DNA from: a virus
Length of the DNA: 39,262 nt
Direction: 5' to 3' (one strand)
Virus record (IMG/VR): IMGVR_UViG_3300023210_000088
Coordinates: 1 to 39,262 of that record
This document shows, one piece after another, positions 25,337-32,797 of the stretch. Position numbers and translations under genes: made by a program. A model generated the notes under the pieces. It was not told the DNA's origin. It did not search any database and saw only the letters and a program-made list of their open reading frames with translations. The first letter of the stretch is position 1; the number at the start of each line of letters is the position of its first letter.

Positions 25337-25762
25337 ATGGATATAAGCGATATAACAATAGTAATAACAGGTCTTGATGTTGTAACACCATCAAGCAATC
25401 CTCAATACTATATAGATATAGCGGATAGAAACAATGAGCTGGTAACAACTACTTTCGTTCAAGTGAATAGTTTAGTAGTTCAAATAAATCAAGTTACCGC
25501 TCAAATAAATGAAGTAACAGACCAGATAGTTTTAGACAAGCAATCAATAAGCCAGCAAGTAGTAGTGATGTCAAGCTATGTGTCTACAGCTAAAGACCAC
25601 AAAGAAGATGCAGAAGCGGCTAAAAACGGTGCAGAAACAGCACTAGCAGAAACACAGCAAGCTATAGCGAATGCAGATATAACAGGAACTAGTGGTTATA
25701 CTATGGATGCGATAGATGATATGTTTAGCACACAAAGAAATATGAATTTTGTAGGATTTTAA
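25337..25762 (+). CDS. Tail fibre or tip protein with coiled coil, 141 aa
   Basis: A short N-terminal beta part (ITIVITGLDVVTPSSNPQYYIDIAD) is followed by a long Q/V/I-rich coiled coil (about residues 45-110: QINQVTAQINEVTDQIVLDK..., KDHKEDAEAAKNGAETALAETQQ). It ends TGTSGYTMDAIDDMFSTQRN, a type of end shared by trimeric fibre shafts. Strong AAAAGGAGATAT start. It lies two genes before the DGR target, so it may make the shaft that carries the variable tip. Confidence 0.55.
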   Translation: MDISDITIVITGLDVVTPSSNPQYYIDIADRNNELVTTTFVQVNSLVVQINQVTAQINEVTDQIVLDKQSISQQVVVMSSYVSTAKDHKEDAEAAKNGAETALAETQQAIANADITGTSGYTMDAIDDMFSTQRNMNFVGF

Positions 25763-25763
25763 T

Positions 25764-26153
25764 ATGGTATATAAATTTAATGATGGGTACACAGGTGTTA
25801 CAGTGGCTAACGGAAGTATAGTTTCAATAGTAGATGGTGATTTTAGGTCAGGGGGAGAGATTTTTAATAGATACAGCACTTCTCAAAAAAAGCATATTGA
25901 CTTGAAATTAATTTTGGACAAATATGAAAAACAAATAAATGACGAATTGCAAGATATATTTTTAAGTGAAATTAAATTATATAAGGAGCATTATGATAAA
26001 AACAAAGAAATGGTTGATTTACATAGTCAAATAAATGCTTTTTTAACGCACGTTAATTACTATAATAAATGTACAACACCATCTTTTAAAGAAAATGTCG
26101 CAGAAAAAGCAAAATTTGAACTATCAGAGTTTACAAAAAATAATTTAAAATAA
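25764..26153 (+). CDS. Hypothetical protein before the DGR target, 129 aa
   Basis: The first 35 residues are beta-like (YTGVTVANGSIVSIVDGDF); the rest is helical and rich in K and E (LILDKYEKQINDELQDIFLSEIKLYKEHYDKN). It begins 1 nt after the fibre gene and ends 13 nt before the DGR target, so it is in the same operon. Its size (129 aa) and helical C-terminal part resemble DGR accessory (Avd) proteins only in a general way; I do not see the Avd pattern. A tail-fibre chaperone or tail component is equally possible. Confidence 0.5.
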   Translation: MVYKFNDGYTGVTVANGSIVSIVDGDFRSGGEIFNRYSTSQKKHIDLKLILDKYEKQINDELQDIFLSEIKLYKEHYDKNKEMVDLHSQINAFLTHVNYYNKCTTPSFKENVAEKAKFELSEFTKNNLK

Positions 26154-26166
26154 AAGGATATAAGAA

Positions 26167-27552
26167 ATGGCAAAAACATCAGCACAAATCTATCAAGAGT
26201 TTTTGGATACTTTTAGTGACAATATGGCAGACCCAGCAAAAATGGATAAATTAGGAGTTGGATTCAAAGCTTTTATGGATGCACAAAAGCTAATAGTAGC
26301 AGATGATGGATTAGCAGTTTATGACCCAACAAAACCATACGGCTTAATGTGGAATCAAATCGAAGATACTTACTATAGATACGGTCACACGATACCAACA
26401 ATCCAACAACAGATGCGAAGAGTTGTATGTAATGGAAACCCTATGTTTGGTGGCACAGTCTTTAGATACCTAGATAAAGATGATTCAGCACTCTTTGAAG
26501 ATGGAACAGATGCAACAAGTTATGTAACTGGGGCAGAGGGCGGAAACTATCAGGTTTTTGTAGAGATACCAAAACACTATGTAAGAGACTATGCAAACGG
26601 AAGTCTTCAATATAACATAGTATCTCTAACTAAGTTCGATGGTGGGGTAACAGATAAATCTTTTAGAAAATCAGGTTGGACAGATTCTGGAGATGGAACC
26701 GATGCAGACAATGAGAGCAGCTATGCTTATATATCAGCTTTCGAGGGAGTAAGATACGATGACGGCACAGGCTTACTAGTAGACGGTACAGGTTCAACTC
26801 CAACTTTAGACCTAGTAAACGATAAAATCTTATCGGTATCGGGATATAAACCAGAAACAAACATCACAAGAGACCAATCAAGACAGATGATAGCAAACGG
26901 TTCATCGAAGCAGTTCGACTGGCACAGATACAGTTTGATGAGAAGATTGTTTATAATAGAGTACGGAACAAACGACTCTCAAAGTGCGATACCTGGCTAC
27001 ACAGAAAACGCATCAGGAGCATCATACGCAAATGATGTAATGAGAACAGGCTTAACTCTAAGCTTAGGTAACAACTCAGGTTCAATAAGCGGACTAGATC
27101 AATTTGAAGCAGGTGGTGGAGACGCTGGAGGATTTAGCGGAGTAGTAGCAAACTCATACAGAGGTATAGAAAACTTTTATGGTCACTTATGGCAGTGGGT
27201 AGATGCAGTAAACATCACAAACGGTCAACCATTCGTAAATGACATATTCGGTGTTTTTGCAGATGATGTATATACAGGTGAATATATTAGAGCAAAAGAC
27301 AGCGATGGAAAAGATATAACAAATCCATTGTCAAGTGGCTATCAGTCAACTCTAAATTCTGGAAGTTTTTTCCCTAAAACTATTGGTTCTAATTCTAATT
27401 CTAAAATAACAGATAATCATTATTATGCTTCTGGGAATCGTGTTCTGAGCTCGGGGGGCAGTTTGGCTGGTTCCTCGGGTGCTGGTGTCTCGTGTTTGTA
27501 TGGGTATAATTCTTCCTCGATTGTCAGTTGGAATGTCTGTTGCCGTGCTTAA
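26167..27552 (+). CDS. DGR target: tail tip protein with C-type-lectin/FGE-like variable domain
   Basis: 461 aa. The N-terminal about 130 residues form a separate mount. The C-terminal about 300 have the pattern of the formylglycine-generating-enzyme/C-type lectin fold used by DGR targets, e.g. RGIENFYGHLWQWVDAVNI (cf. 'GNVWEWV') and a conserved terminal WN-V-CCRA. Residues 426-461 are the variable region. Compared with the template repeat 11 residues have changed, eight of them at template AAT (Asn) codons. The protein likely sits at the tail end and binds the host receptor. Clear AAAAGGATAT start. Confidence 0.9.
   Translation: MAKTSAQIYQEFLDTFSDNMADPAKMDKLGVGFKAFMDAQKLIVADDGLAVYDPTKPYGLMWNQIEDTYYRYGHTIPTIQQQMRRVVCNGNPMFGGTVFRYLDKDDSALFEDGTDATSYVTGAEGGNYQVFVEIPKHYVRDYANGSLQYNIVSLTKFDGGVTDKSFRKSGWTDSGDGTDADNESSYAYISAFEGVRYDDGTGLLVDGTGSTPTLDLVNDKILSVSGYKPETNITRDQSRQMIANGSSKQFDWHRYSLMRRLFIIEYGTNDSQSAIPGYTENASGASYANDVMRTGLTLSLGNNSGSISGLDQFEAGGGDAGGFSGVVANSYRGIENFYGHLWQWVDAVNITNGQPFVNDIFGVFADDVYTGEYIRAKDSDGKDITNPLSSGYQSTLNSGSFFPKTIGSNSNSKITDNHYYASGNRVLSSGGSLAGSSGAGVSCLYGYNSSSIVSWNVCCRA
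27442..27550 (+). repeat. DGR variable region (VR)
   Basis: 109 bp at the 3' end of the target gene, aligning without gaps to 27630-27738. There are 17 mismatches, and every one lies at an adenine of the template (10 A>G, 5 A>T, 2 A>C). All non-A template positions are identical. Positions include 27449-27450, 27461, 27466-27467, 27469-27470 and 27478-27479. The last two (27546, 27549) are silent and may belong to the homing-start element. Confidence 0.95.
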
Positions 27553-27580
27553 AAATTTTCTAAAGCACCAACCTTAAAAT

Positions 27581-27608
27581 AAACTTAAAGCAATTTAGCT
27601 TTAAGTTT
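27581..27608 (+). other. DGR hairpin downstream of VR
   Basis: AAACTTAAAGC (27581-27591) pairs perfectly with GCTTTAAGTTT (27598-27608) over 11 bp around loop AATTTA. It starts 30 bp after the VR end. In studied DGRs a hairpin or cruciform at this position enhances homing at the target. It could also act as a terminator for the target mRNA. Confidence 0.75.
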
Positions 27609-27629
27609 TAGGATATAAAATGCAAACAG

Positions 27630-27738
27630 GTTCTGAAATCGGGGGGCAATTTGAATAATTCCTCGAATGCTGGTGTCTCGTATTTGAATGGGAATAATTC
27701 TTCCTCGAATGTCAATTGGAATATCTGTTGCCGAGCAT
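27630..27738 (+). repeat. DGR template repeat (TR)
   Basis: 109-bp template, 188 bp downstream of the VR and 114 bp before the reverse transcriptase. In the VR frame it reads VLKSGGNLNNSSNAGVSYLN..., with ten AAT codons and one AAA placed at sites to be varied. It is transcribed into RNA and copied with errors at adenines. Confidence 0.95.
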
Positions 27739-27852
27739 TTGTGAAAGGTAAACAACGCATTTTATGTCCTTACCTCTTGGTAAAATACATATATAATCTC
27801 ACTATGTGCTAGTAGGGAAGCCGAAAACTCAGAGATACAAAAGCAGAGATAA
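27739..27852 (+). ncRNA. TR-RT spacer of the DGR template RNA
   Basis: No gene in these 114 nt. A small hairpin TTACC-TCTT-GGTAA (27770-27783) is visible. In Bordetella phage DGR the RNA between TR and RT is needed for priming and cDNA synthesis; this stretch is in the corresponding place. Role here is inferred. Confidence 0.5.
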
Positions 27853-28950
27853 ATGAAAAGAAAAAATAATTTATATAACAAAATACTAAATACAAATAAT
27901 CTTATATTTGCACACAGTAGAGCAAGCAAAGGAAAACTCGAATACACAGAAGTAAAAAAGATAAATGAAAATCTAAACAAGTATATATTTGAACTAAATA
28001 AAAGCTTAATAAATAAATCACATAAAACATCAAACTATAAAATAGATACCAGAATTGAAAGAGGAAAAGAAAGAGTTATCTACAAACTTCCATACTTTTC
28101 AGACAGAGTTCTGCATCACGCACTATTGCAAGTTGTTCAGCCAATATTAGAAACAGCATACATAAAAGACACATATCAGTCCATAAAAGGTCGTGGGATA
28201 CACAAAGCTAAAAAAAGAGTAGAGAGTTTTTTAGAAGATAGAGAAAATACAGTCTATTGTTTAAAAATAGATATTAAAAAATACTATCCAAATGTAAATA
28301 ATGAAATACTTAAATCTCTAATAAGAAAAAAGATAAAATGTAAAGATACTCTTTTTCTAATAGATGAGATAATTGACAGCACAGAAGGACTTCCGATAGG
28401 AAACTACACATCTCAAACTTTTGGTAATTTTTATCTTTCATATTTCGACCATTGGATAAAAGAAGATAGAAAAATAAAATATTATGTTAGATATGCAGAT
28501 GATATGATATTTCTACATAGAGATAAAGATTTCTTGCATAAATTAAATGAAGAAATGCAGCAATATTTATTAGAAAATCTAAAACTAACTCTAAAAGAAA
28601 ACCATCAAGTGTTTGAGATTAAATCAAGAGGAATAGATTTTCTAGGGTTCAAATTTTACCACACATATACATTAATAAGAGGTTCAATAAAAAAAGCATA
28701 TCTAAAAAAGATAAGAGAAATAACAAAAAATAGAATAAAAAAGGAGCATATAAATTCAATAATGTCTTATTATGGATGGCTGAAAGCAGGAAATGGGTAT
28801 AATCTACTCAGAAGCACAATTAGCGATAAAATATCTTGCAGGGTAGAATACTTTTGCAAAAAATCTGGACTAAAGAATCCATTCAGGAAGATATTTATAT
28901 CAGTAAAAAAAGTAAACAGGTTTGGAAGATTTCAACCAACTCTATTTTAG
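27853..28950 (+). CDS. DGR reverse transcriptase
   Basis: 365 aa. Motifs in order: ...RVIYKLPYFSDRVLHHALL (about 74-92), KIDIKKYYPNV with catalytic Asp140, GLPIGNYTSQTFGNFYLSYFD (179-199), which is the DGR form of motif 4 (LPIGNxTSQ rather than the QGxxxSP of group II introns), VRYADDMIF with Asp216/Asp217, and GIDFLGFKFY (260-269) for the primer grip. The C-terminal thumb is basic. No maturase or endonuclease domain follows. It copies the TR RNA with adenine-specific errors. Starts after AGAGATAA, a weak ribosome site. Confidence 0.95.
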   Translation: MKRKNNLYNKILNTNNLIFAHSRASKGKLEYTEVKKINENLNKYIFELNKSLINKSHKTSNYKIDTRIERGKERVIYKLPYFSDRVLHHALLQVVQPILETAYIKDTYQSIKGRGIHKAKKRVESFLEDRENTVYCLKIDIKKYYPNVNNEILKSLIRKKIKCKDTLFLIDEIIDSTEGLPIGNYTSQTFGNFYLSYFDHWIKEDRKIKYYVRYADDMIFLHRDKDFLHKLNEEMQQYLLENLKLTLKENHQVFEIKSRGIDFLGFKFYHTYTLIRGSIKKAYLKKIREITKNRIKKEHINSIMSYYGWLKAGNGYNLLRSTISDKISCRVEYFCKKSGLKNPFRKIFISVKKVNRFGRFQPTLF

Positions 28951-28969
28951 ATAAAAAGGAAATAAAAAA

Positions 28970-29371
28970 ATGCAACTATTAAGCAGTGATTCACCAATAA
29001 CATACAAAACAATAAAAAGTCCTAGGGGTCTGTTCGCCTTAGCAAACCCAAGAGAGAGACAAGCAGGCGAAGGGATAGTGTATGAAGCGGACAAGATTCC
29101 TATCTCAGATATAACAGATGCAGATGAAGCTATCAAGCAGTACAAACTAGAACATATAGAAGTAGCTTTATCTACAGGCAAAGTTTTGTATGCAGATAAA
29201 GATAGTAGAAATGACATCTCACATGCCATACAGCTTATGGAGAGCGAAGGTGTAGATTCGCAAGGCTGGAAAACAGTTAATGGAATCAAATCAGTAACTC
29301 TTGCAGAGTTCAAAGAGGCTCTTAAGCTCGGTCTTATCGAAAAAGGAAAAATCGTAGGAGTAGTAAAATGA
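28970..29371 (+). CDS. DUF4376-like tail-associated protein, 133 aa
   Basis: The C-terminal half (RNDISHAIQLMESEGVDSQGWKTVNGIKSVTLAEFKEALKLGL) matches the pattern of DUF4376, common next to phage tail fibres and often in fibre-assembly proteins: 'R..I..AI..a...G...W....g...VTl.Ef..a'. It follows the DGR reverse transcriptase with AAAGGAAAT before its ATG. A role in assembly or trimming of the tail tip is plausible. Confidence 0.6.
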   Translation: MQLLSSDSPITYKTIKSPRGLFALANPRERQAGEGIVYEADKIPISDITDADEAIKQYKLEHIEVALSTGKVLYADKDSRNDISHAIQLMESEGVDSQGWKTVNGIKSVTLAEFKEALKLGLIEKGKIVGVVK

Positions 29372-29889
29372 GTTGGTTTAAGAAATACTTTTGTAAAAAA
29401 GAGATAGGAGAGATAGAAGCACTCAAGATTAAACTAGAAGCCTCTAAAGTTGCAATAAAAAGTGCTATGGACTGGAGAGAGTCAAAGATAATGTACGAAG
29501 AGCCTAGAAAACTAGATTTGAGATATAATGTGTCAAAGTTGCTTGCAGGAGCAAAGATACTGTTTATCGCCGATTACAACATGTACGGCATAGACAAAAA
29601 AGATGTTGAAAAGGTTATGAGTATACACCCAGAAATTGCCGACAGTAAGTATATCAAAGAAGCTTATGACTGTGATGATTTCGCATCAGCGATGTTCGGA
29701 GTCTTTAACCAAAGAGGATTAGGTAGATTTGCATTTGGGTATGCTCTAAGTAAATCTCATGCGTTCAATATCTTTGTAGATAGAGAGTGTAAGCTGTGGG
29801 TAGTAGAACCTCAAACCAACAGAATAATGAGTTACGACTATGCCCTAACTGTATCAGATATCTATAAGATAAACAGATACTTTTTCTAA
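29368..29889 (+). CDS. Putative transglutaminase/NlpC-like cysteine peptidase, 173 aa
   Basis: A Cys-His-Glu set is visible in the right order: DCDDFASAMFG (Cys102), SHAFNIFVD (His131) and WVVEPQTN (Glu147). This spacing is typical of the transglutaminase-like cysteine protease fold. The gene overlaps the previous stop (ATGA) and precedes the lysis genes. It may help cut peptidoglycan at entry or lysis, or act as a structural lectin-like fold that has kept the triad. No signal peptide. Confidence 0.5.
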   Translation: MSWFKKYFCKKEIGEIEALKIKLEASKVAIKSAMDWRESKIMYEEPRKLDLRYNVSKLLAGAKILFIADYNMYGIDKKDVEKVMSIHPEIADSKYIKEAYDCDDFASAMFGVFNQRGLGRFAFGYALSKSHAFNIFVDRECKLWVVEPQTNRIMSYDYALTVSDIYKINRYFF

Positions 29890-29898
29890 GAGAATAGT

Positions 29899-30117
29899 AT
29901 GAAAAAACTAAACAAAGATGTGCTTCGATATATAATTTTAGCTGGATTAAGTTGGTTCGCAATAGAATCTACATATGAAATAATAGAGTTCGCATTAAAA
30001 AAACCAGATATGTCCACACAAATAGCATCACTTCTTGGTGCCATAAGTACAGCCATACTTGGAACATGGTCATACTATATAAAAAAATTCTCTGAAACGA
30101 GTGCTACAGATGCCTAG
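29899..30117 (+). CDS. Candidate holin, 72 aa, two membrane spans
   Basis: MKKLNKDVLRYIILAGLSWF... has two hydrophobic segments (about 9-28 and 42-60) with a charged start and a polar C-terminus, the class II holin layout. It lies immediately before the spanins and two genes before the endolysin. Good AGAATAGT start. Holins make lesions in the inner membrane at a set time. Confidence 0.6.
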   Translation: MKKLNKDVLRYIILAGLSWFAIESTYEIIEFALKKPDMSTQIASLLGAISTAILGTWSYYIKKFSETSATDA

Positions 30118-30475
30118 CTTGAATCCAACTCACTATATCCTGATACTTCTGGTGGCAATGCTTGTAGTTCAGTATAAGTACAACGACTCTCTAAAAGAAG
30201 ATTTAAAGACATCAAAGATAAACACTGCTATGGTAGCAAAAGAATTTTATGATCTTCACGATGGTCACGAAGTACTAAAGGTTCAGTACGACGACCAGGA
30301 GCAATACTATAAAGAATCCATAGAGCTTCTAAATATAAACCATAAAGAAGAGATAGTAAGAGCAACAAAAATCACAAGTATAAAAACAAGGATAGAAGAT
30401 GTTAAAGATGAAGACGATGGGAACATATCTAATATACTCAGCAATACTCTTGATGCTCTCAGGTTGTACGAGTAA
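30101..30475 (+). CDS. Inner-membrane spanin (Rz-like)
   Basis: GTG 30101 or ATG 30110 starts a protein with one N-terminal membrane span (YILILLVAMLVVQY) and a long periplasmic coiled coil of about 95 aa rich in E and K. This is the i-spanin topology. The o-spanin lipoprotein gene begins inside its 3' end in another frame. The two together fuse inner and outer membranes as the last step of lysis. Confidence 0.78.
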   Translation: MLQMPSLNPTHYILILLVAMLVVQYKYNDSLKEDLKTSKINTAMVAKEFYDLHDGHEVLKVQYDDQEQYYKESIELLNINHKEEIVRATKITSIKTRIEDVKDEDDGNISNILSNTLDALRLYE

Positions 30476-30725
30476 AGAGTTTCACCTAGGATGGTACGAC
30501 AAATGCCTACCAAAAACAATAACTGAAAAAGAAAAAGTATACCCAGAGATAACACAAGAAAAGCTAGAGTGTATAGAGATTCCAAAACCACCACAAGATA
30601 TAAAGCTACAGAGCCAAGTAGCAACGTACGCAGTAGATCTAATGGTTGCTGGAAAAGACTGTGAATCTAATCTAAAATATGTTAAAATATCTTTAGATAA
30701 TTTTAAGAATGGAGATTTGGAATGA
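30399..30725 (+). CDS. Outer-membrane spanin lipoprotein (Rz1-like)
   Basis: Signal peptide with lipobox LMLSGC (Cys23) after a charged start (MLKMKTMGTYLIYSAILLM). The mature part is short and Pro/Glu/Lys-rich (KEKVYPEITQEKLECIEIPKPPQDIK), as in Rz1-type o-spanins. It starts within the Rz-like gene in the +1 frame, overlapping it by 77 nt, the classical embedded arrangement. Met4 or Met7 may be the real start. Confidence 0.8.
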   Translation: MLKMKTMGTYLIYSAILLMLSGCTSKEFHLGWYDKCLPKTITEKEKVYPEITQEKLECIEIPKPPQDIKLQSQVATYAVDLMVAGKDCESNLKYVKISLDNFKNGDLE

Positions 30726-31207
30726 CAGGAGATTGCTCAGAATGTAAGCATTACAACTCTATACCAAAGATGCAACAACAGATAGAATATTTATCAAAAG
30801 AAGATAAAAACCAAAAAATGATACTAAAAGAAATAGGTGATAGTGTTGGAGAGATAAAGTTAACTTTAAATGGTCACATGAAGTGGGAAGAGTTTTTTCA
30901 AAAAGTAATGGTTGGAGGGATGTTGTTGATTGCTCCAGTTGCGATTGCGTATATGGGATGGCAATTTTTGGAGCATACATCAAAAAAAGAAGTTGCAGCA
31001 AAGCACGATGAGAGGATATTAAGCAATAAAGAATCTGTTGAAAAATTATATGTTAGAATTGACGATATGAAAAAATCATTCAAGGATGATCTATCAAGAA
31101 CTGTTTCTGATATAAACAGACATAATACTGACGCAAGCAAAAAGAACTATGCTGGGTTGGCTAGAGTCATAAGAGATGAGATAAAGAAAAGAAATAGGAT
31201 TAAATAA
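30722..31207 (+). CDS. Membrane protein with coiled coil, possible second holin/antiholin, 161 aa
   Basis: A CSEC motif near the N-terminus (about 5-8), then a coiled coil, one strong membrane segment (VMVGGMLLIAPVAIAYMGWQF, about 61-81), then a second coiled coil (EVAAKHDERILSNKESVEKLYVRI) and a basic end. It overlaps the o-spanin stop (ATGA) and ends at the start of the endolysin gene (TAATG). Position and topology suggest a lysis regulator or holin. Confidence 0.5.
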   Translation: MTGDCSECKHYNSIPKMQQQIEYLSKEDKNQKMILKEIGDSVGEIKLTLNGHMKWEEFFQKVMVGGMLLIAPVAIAYMGWQFLEHTSKKEVAAKHDERILSNKESVEKLYVRIDDMKKSFKDDLSRTVSDINRHNTDASKKNYAGLARVIRDEIKKRNRIK

Positions 31208-31635
31208 TGGGTAATTTAACAAAAAATTTATCAAGACACGAATTTGAGTGTAAATGTGGATGTGGTTTTGATACAGTGGACTATGGTGTAGTAGTTATGA
31301 TACAAGATGGAGCTGATTATTTTGCAAAAAAATATGAATCTAAAATCATAGTTTCTATCACTGGAGGAAACAGATGCAAAGAGCATAATGAAGTTGTGCA
31401 AAAAGAAGCAAATAAAAATTATGTTCCATACTCATCAAAAAGTACACACATGGATGCAAAAGGTGCAGACCATAAGTTCTATTTTTACGACAATGGAACT
31501 AAAGCACAAATACCTCCGCTAGTGGTATATGACTACTATGATAAAAAATATCCCAATAGTCACGGCATAGGTTTATACAGCAATAGAGTACACGGAGATT
31601 CCAGAACAAAAAAAGCAAGATGGGGAAAGCACTAG
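31207..31635 (+). CDS. Endolysin, peptidase M15 family
   Basis: 142 aa. The zinc site of M15 (D-Ala-D-Ala carboxypeptidase/L-Ala-D-Glu peptidase type) is visible: SSKSTHMDAKGAD with His81 and Asp88, and RVHGD with His129. GNRCKEHNEV and GIGLYSNRVHGDSR are typical. It lacks a signal peptide, so it should depend on a holin for access to the cell wall. CECGCG-like cysteines near the start (CKCGCG) are common in phage M15 proteins. Its TAG stop overlaps the stop of the convergent gene in CTAG. Confidence 0.85.
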   Translation: MGNLTKNLSRHEFECKCGCGFDTVDYGVVVMIQDGADYFAKKYESKIIVSITGGNRCKEHNEVVQKEANKNYVPYSSKSTHMDAKGADHKFYFYDNGTKAQIPPLVVYDYYDKKYPNSHGIGLYSNRVHGDSRTKKARWGKH

Positions 31636-32795
31636 CACCTAGTAACTTTACCACCATTCTTAAAAAACTCAGCCATCATATCAGCTTCTTGCTCTGGAGT
31701 TGACTTTGGTATCTCTTTTTCTTTTCTCTTCTTTACAGGAGCTTCCATCGTATCTAAATCAACTACTTGAAGCTTTTGCTTCGCAAATGAAACTGTAACC
31801 TTATTTTCAATTGCACCATCAGTTCCAACTTGCTCATAAGTTTTAGGCTTTTTATCTTTTTTAACATAGGTAGATTTTCTTTTACTTCCAATTGGATATT
31901 TTCTAGGCTTAGATACTTTATGTTTTCTACATTTTTTATATCCAGAATCTTGCTTGTTTACAACTTCTCTTGTAGCAACTTCTGATTCACAATCAGTACA
32001 TATAGCAAAATATCTCACTTTTATAATCCTCATCTCTTCAAAACAAAATTCATAATCATCTCTGTTTTTATCTTCTTTTTTCTTGCTGCAATCAATACAC
32101 ATAGAGGTTTTTCTATTAGAAACTCTACTTGCTCTAACGCTTGGACAATATGGACAAAAATAATAATACTTAAGTTTTGCATTTAGATTCTTGCACTTAT
32201 GACAAAGTGAACCTGGTGTTCTGTTTTTATTTTTTAAATATCTAATATCGCCACACAATCCACAAGAAACTTTAAAAGTGGCAATTTTAACAGGAATTAT
32301 ATCTACTGCACTTATATCAAACTCATCAGAAAGATAATCCAATATATCGGTTTCATCAAAACTACCAATGAATTTACATATAGAAACCAGTTTTTCACTA
32401 GCCAATAAATATTGCTTTGTTCTATCTTTAATATAGCAACTAAGCAGAGAGACTTCCCTGAAATCAAATATCTGATCATTGGCAAAATCTCTAGCACTAT
32501 TGATAGTAAAGAATCCATTACTAATAATAGAAATAAATTTTGCTAAGATACTAGGTTTAAGATGCTTACGAAGTAAAATAAAGTTACGCTTGATAATAGT
32601 TCTGATAGTATCCAAGACAATATTATTTTTTATAAAATAAGATTCCATAAGATATAAAGTCCTACTTCCATTTTCAAGCTCATACTCATACTTATAAACA
32701 AACTCAGGAATAGTACCACGATTAACAAACCCACGAACATTGTTAGTAGTCATACCATACTTAGTAGAAAACTCTACGACGCCCAACCACTTCAT
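31632..32795 (-). CDS. HTH plus three zinc-ribbon protein, 387 aa, unknown
   Basis: Residues 1-40 look like a MerR/excisionase-type winged HTH (MKWLGVVEFSTKYGMTTNNV). The middle is helical. Then come three cysteine clusters: C178-C181...C198-C201, C214-C217...C233-C236 and C266-C269...C289-H292, each a C-x2-C pair set, as in zinc ribbons. The C-terminal 90 residues are basic and disordered. I know no family with this order. A DNA- or RNA-binding regulator of late genes is a fair guess. GGAGTATAGAT in front of the ATG; it directly follows the dUTPase and ends convergently on the endolysin with overlapping stops. Confidence 0.6.
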   Translation of the reverse strand: MKWLGVVEFSTKYGMTTNNVRGFVNRGTIPEFVYKYEYELENGSRTLYLMESYFIKNNIVLDTIRTIIKRNFILLRKHLKPSILAKFISIISNGFFTINSARDFANDQIFDFREVSLLSCYIKDRTKQYLLASEKLVSICKFIGSFDETDILDYLSDEFDISAVDIIPVKIATFKVSCGLCGDIRYLKNKNRTPGSLCHKCKNLNAKLKYYYFCPYCPSVRASRVSNRKTSMCIDCSKKKEDKNRDDYEFCFEEMRIIKVRYFAICTDCESEVATREVVNKQDSGYKKCRKHKVSKPRKYPIGSKRKSTYVKKDKKPKTYEQVGTDGAIENKVTVSFAKQKLQVVDLDTMEAPVKKRKEKEIPKSTPEQEADMMAEFFKNGGKVTRC

Positions 32796-32797
32796 AT

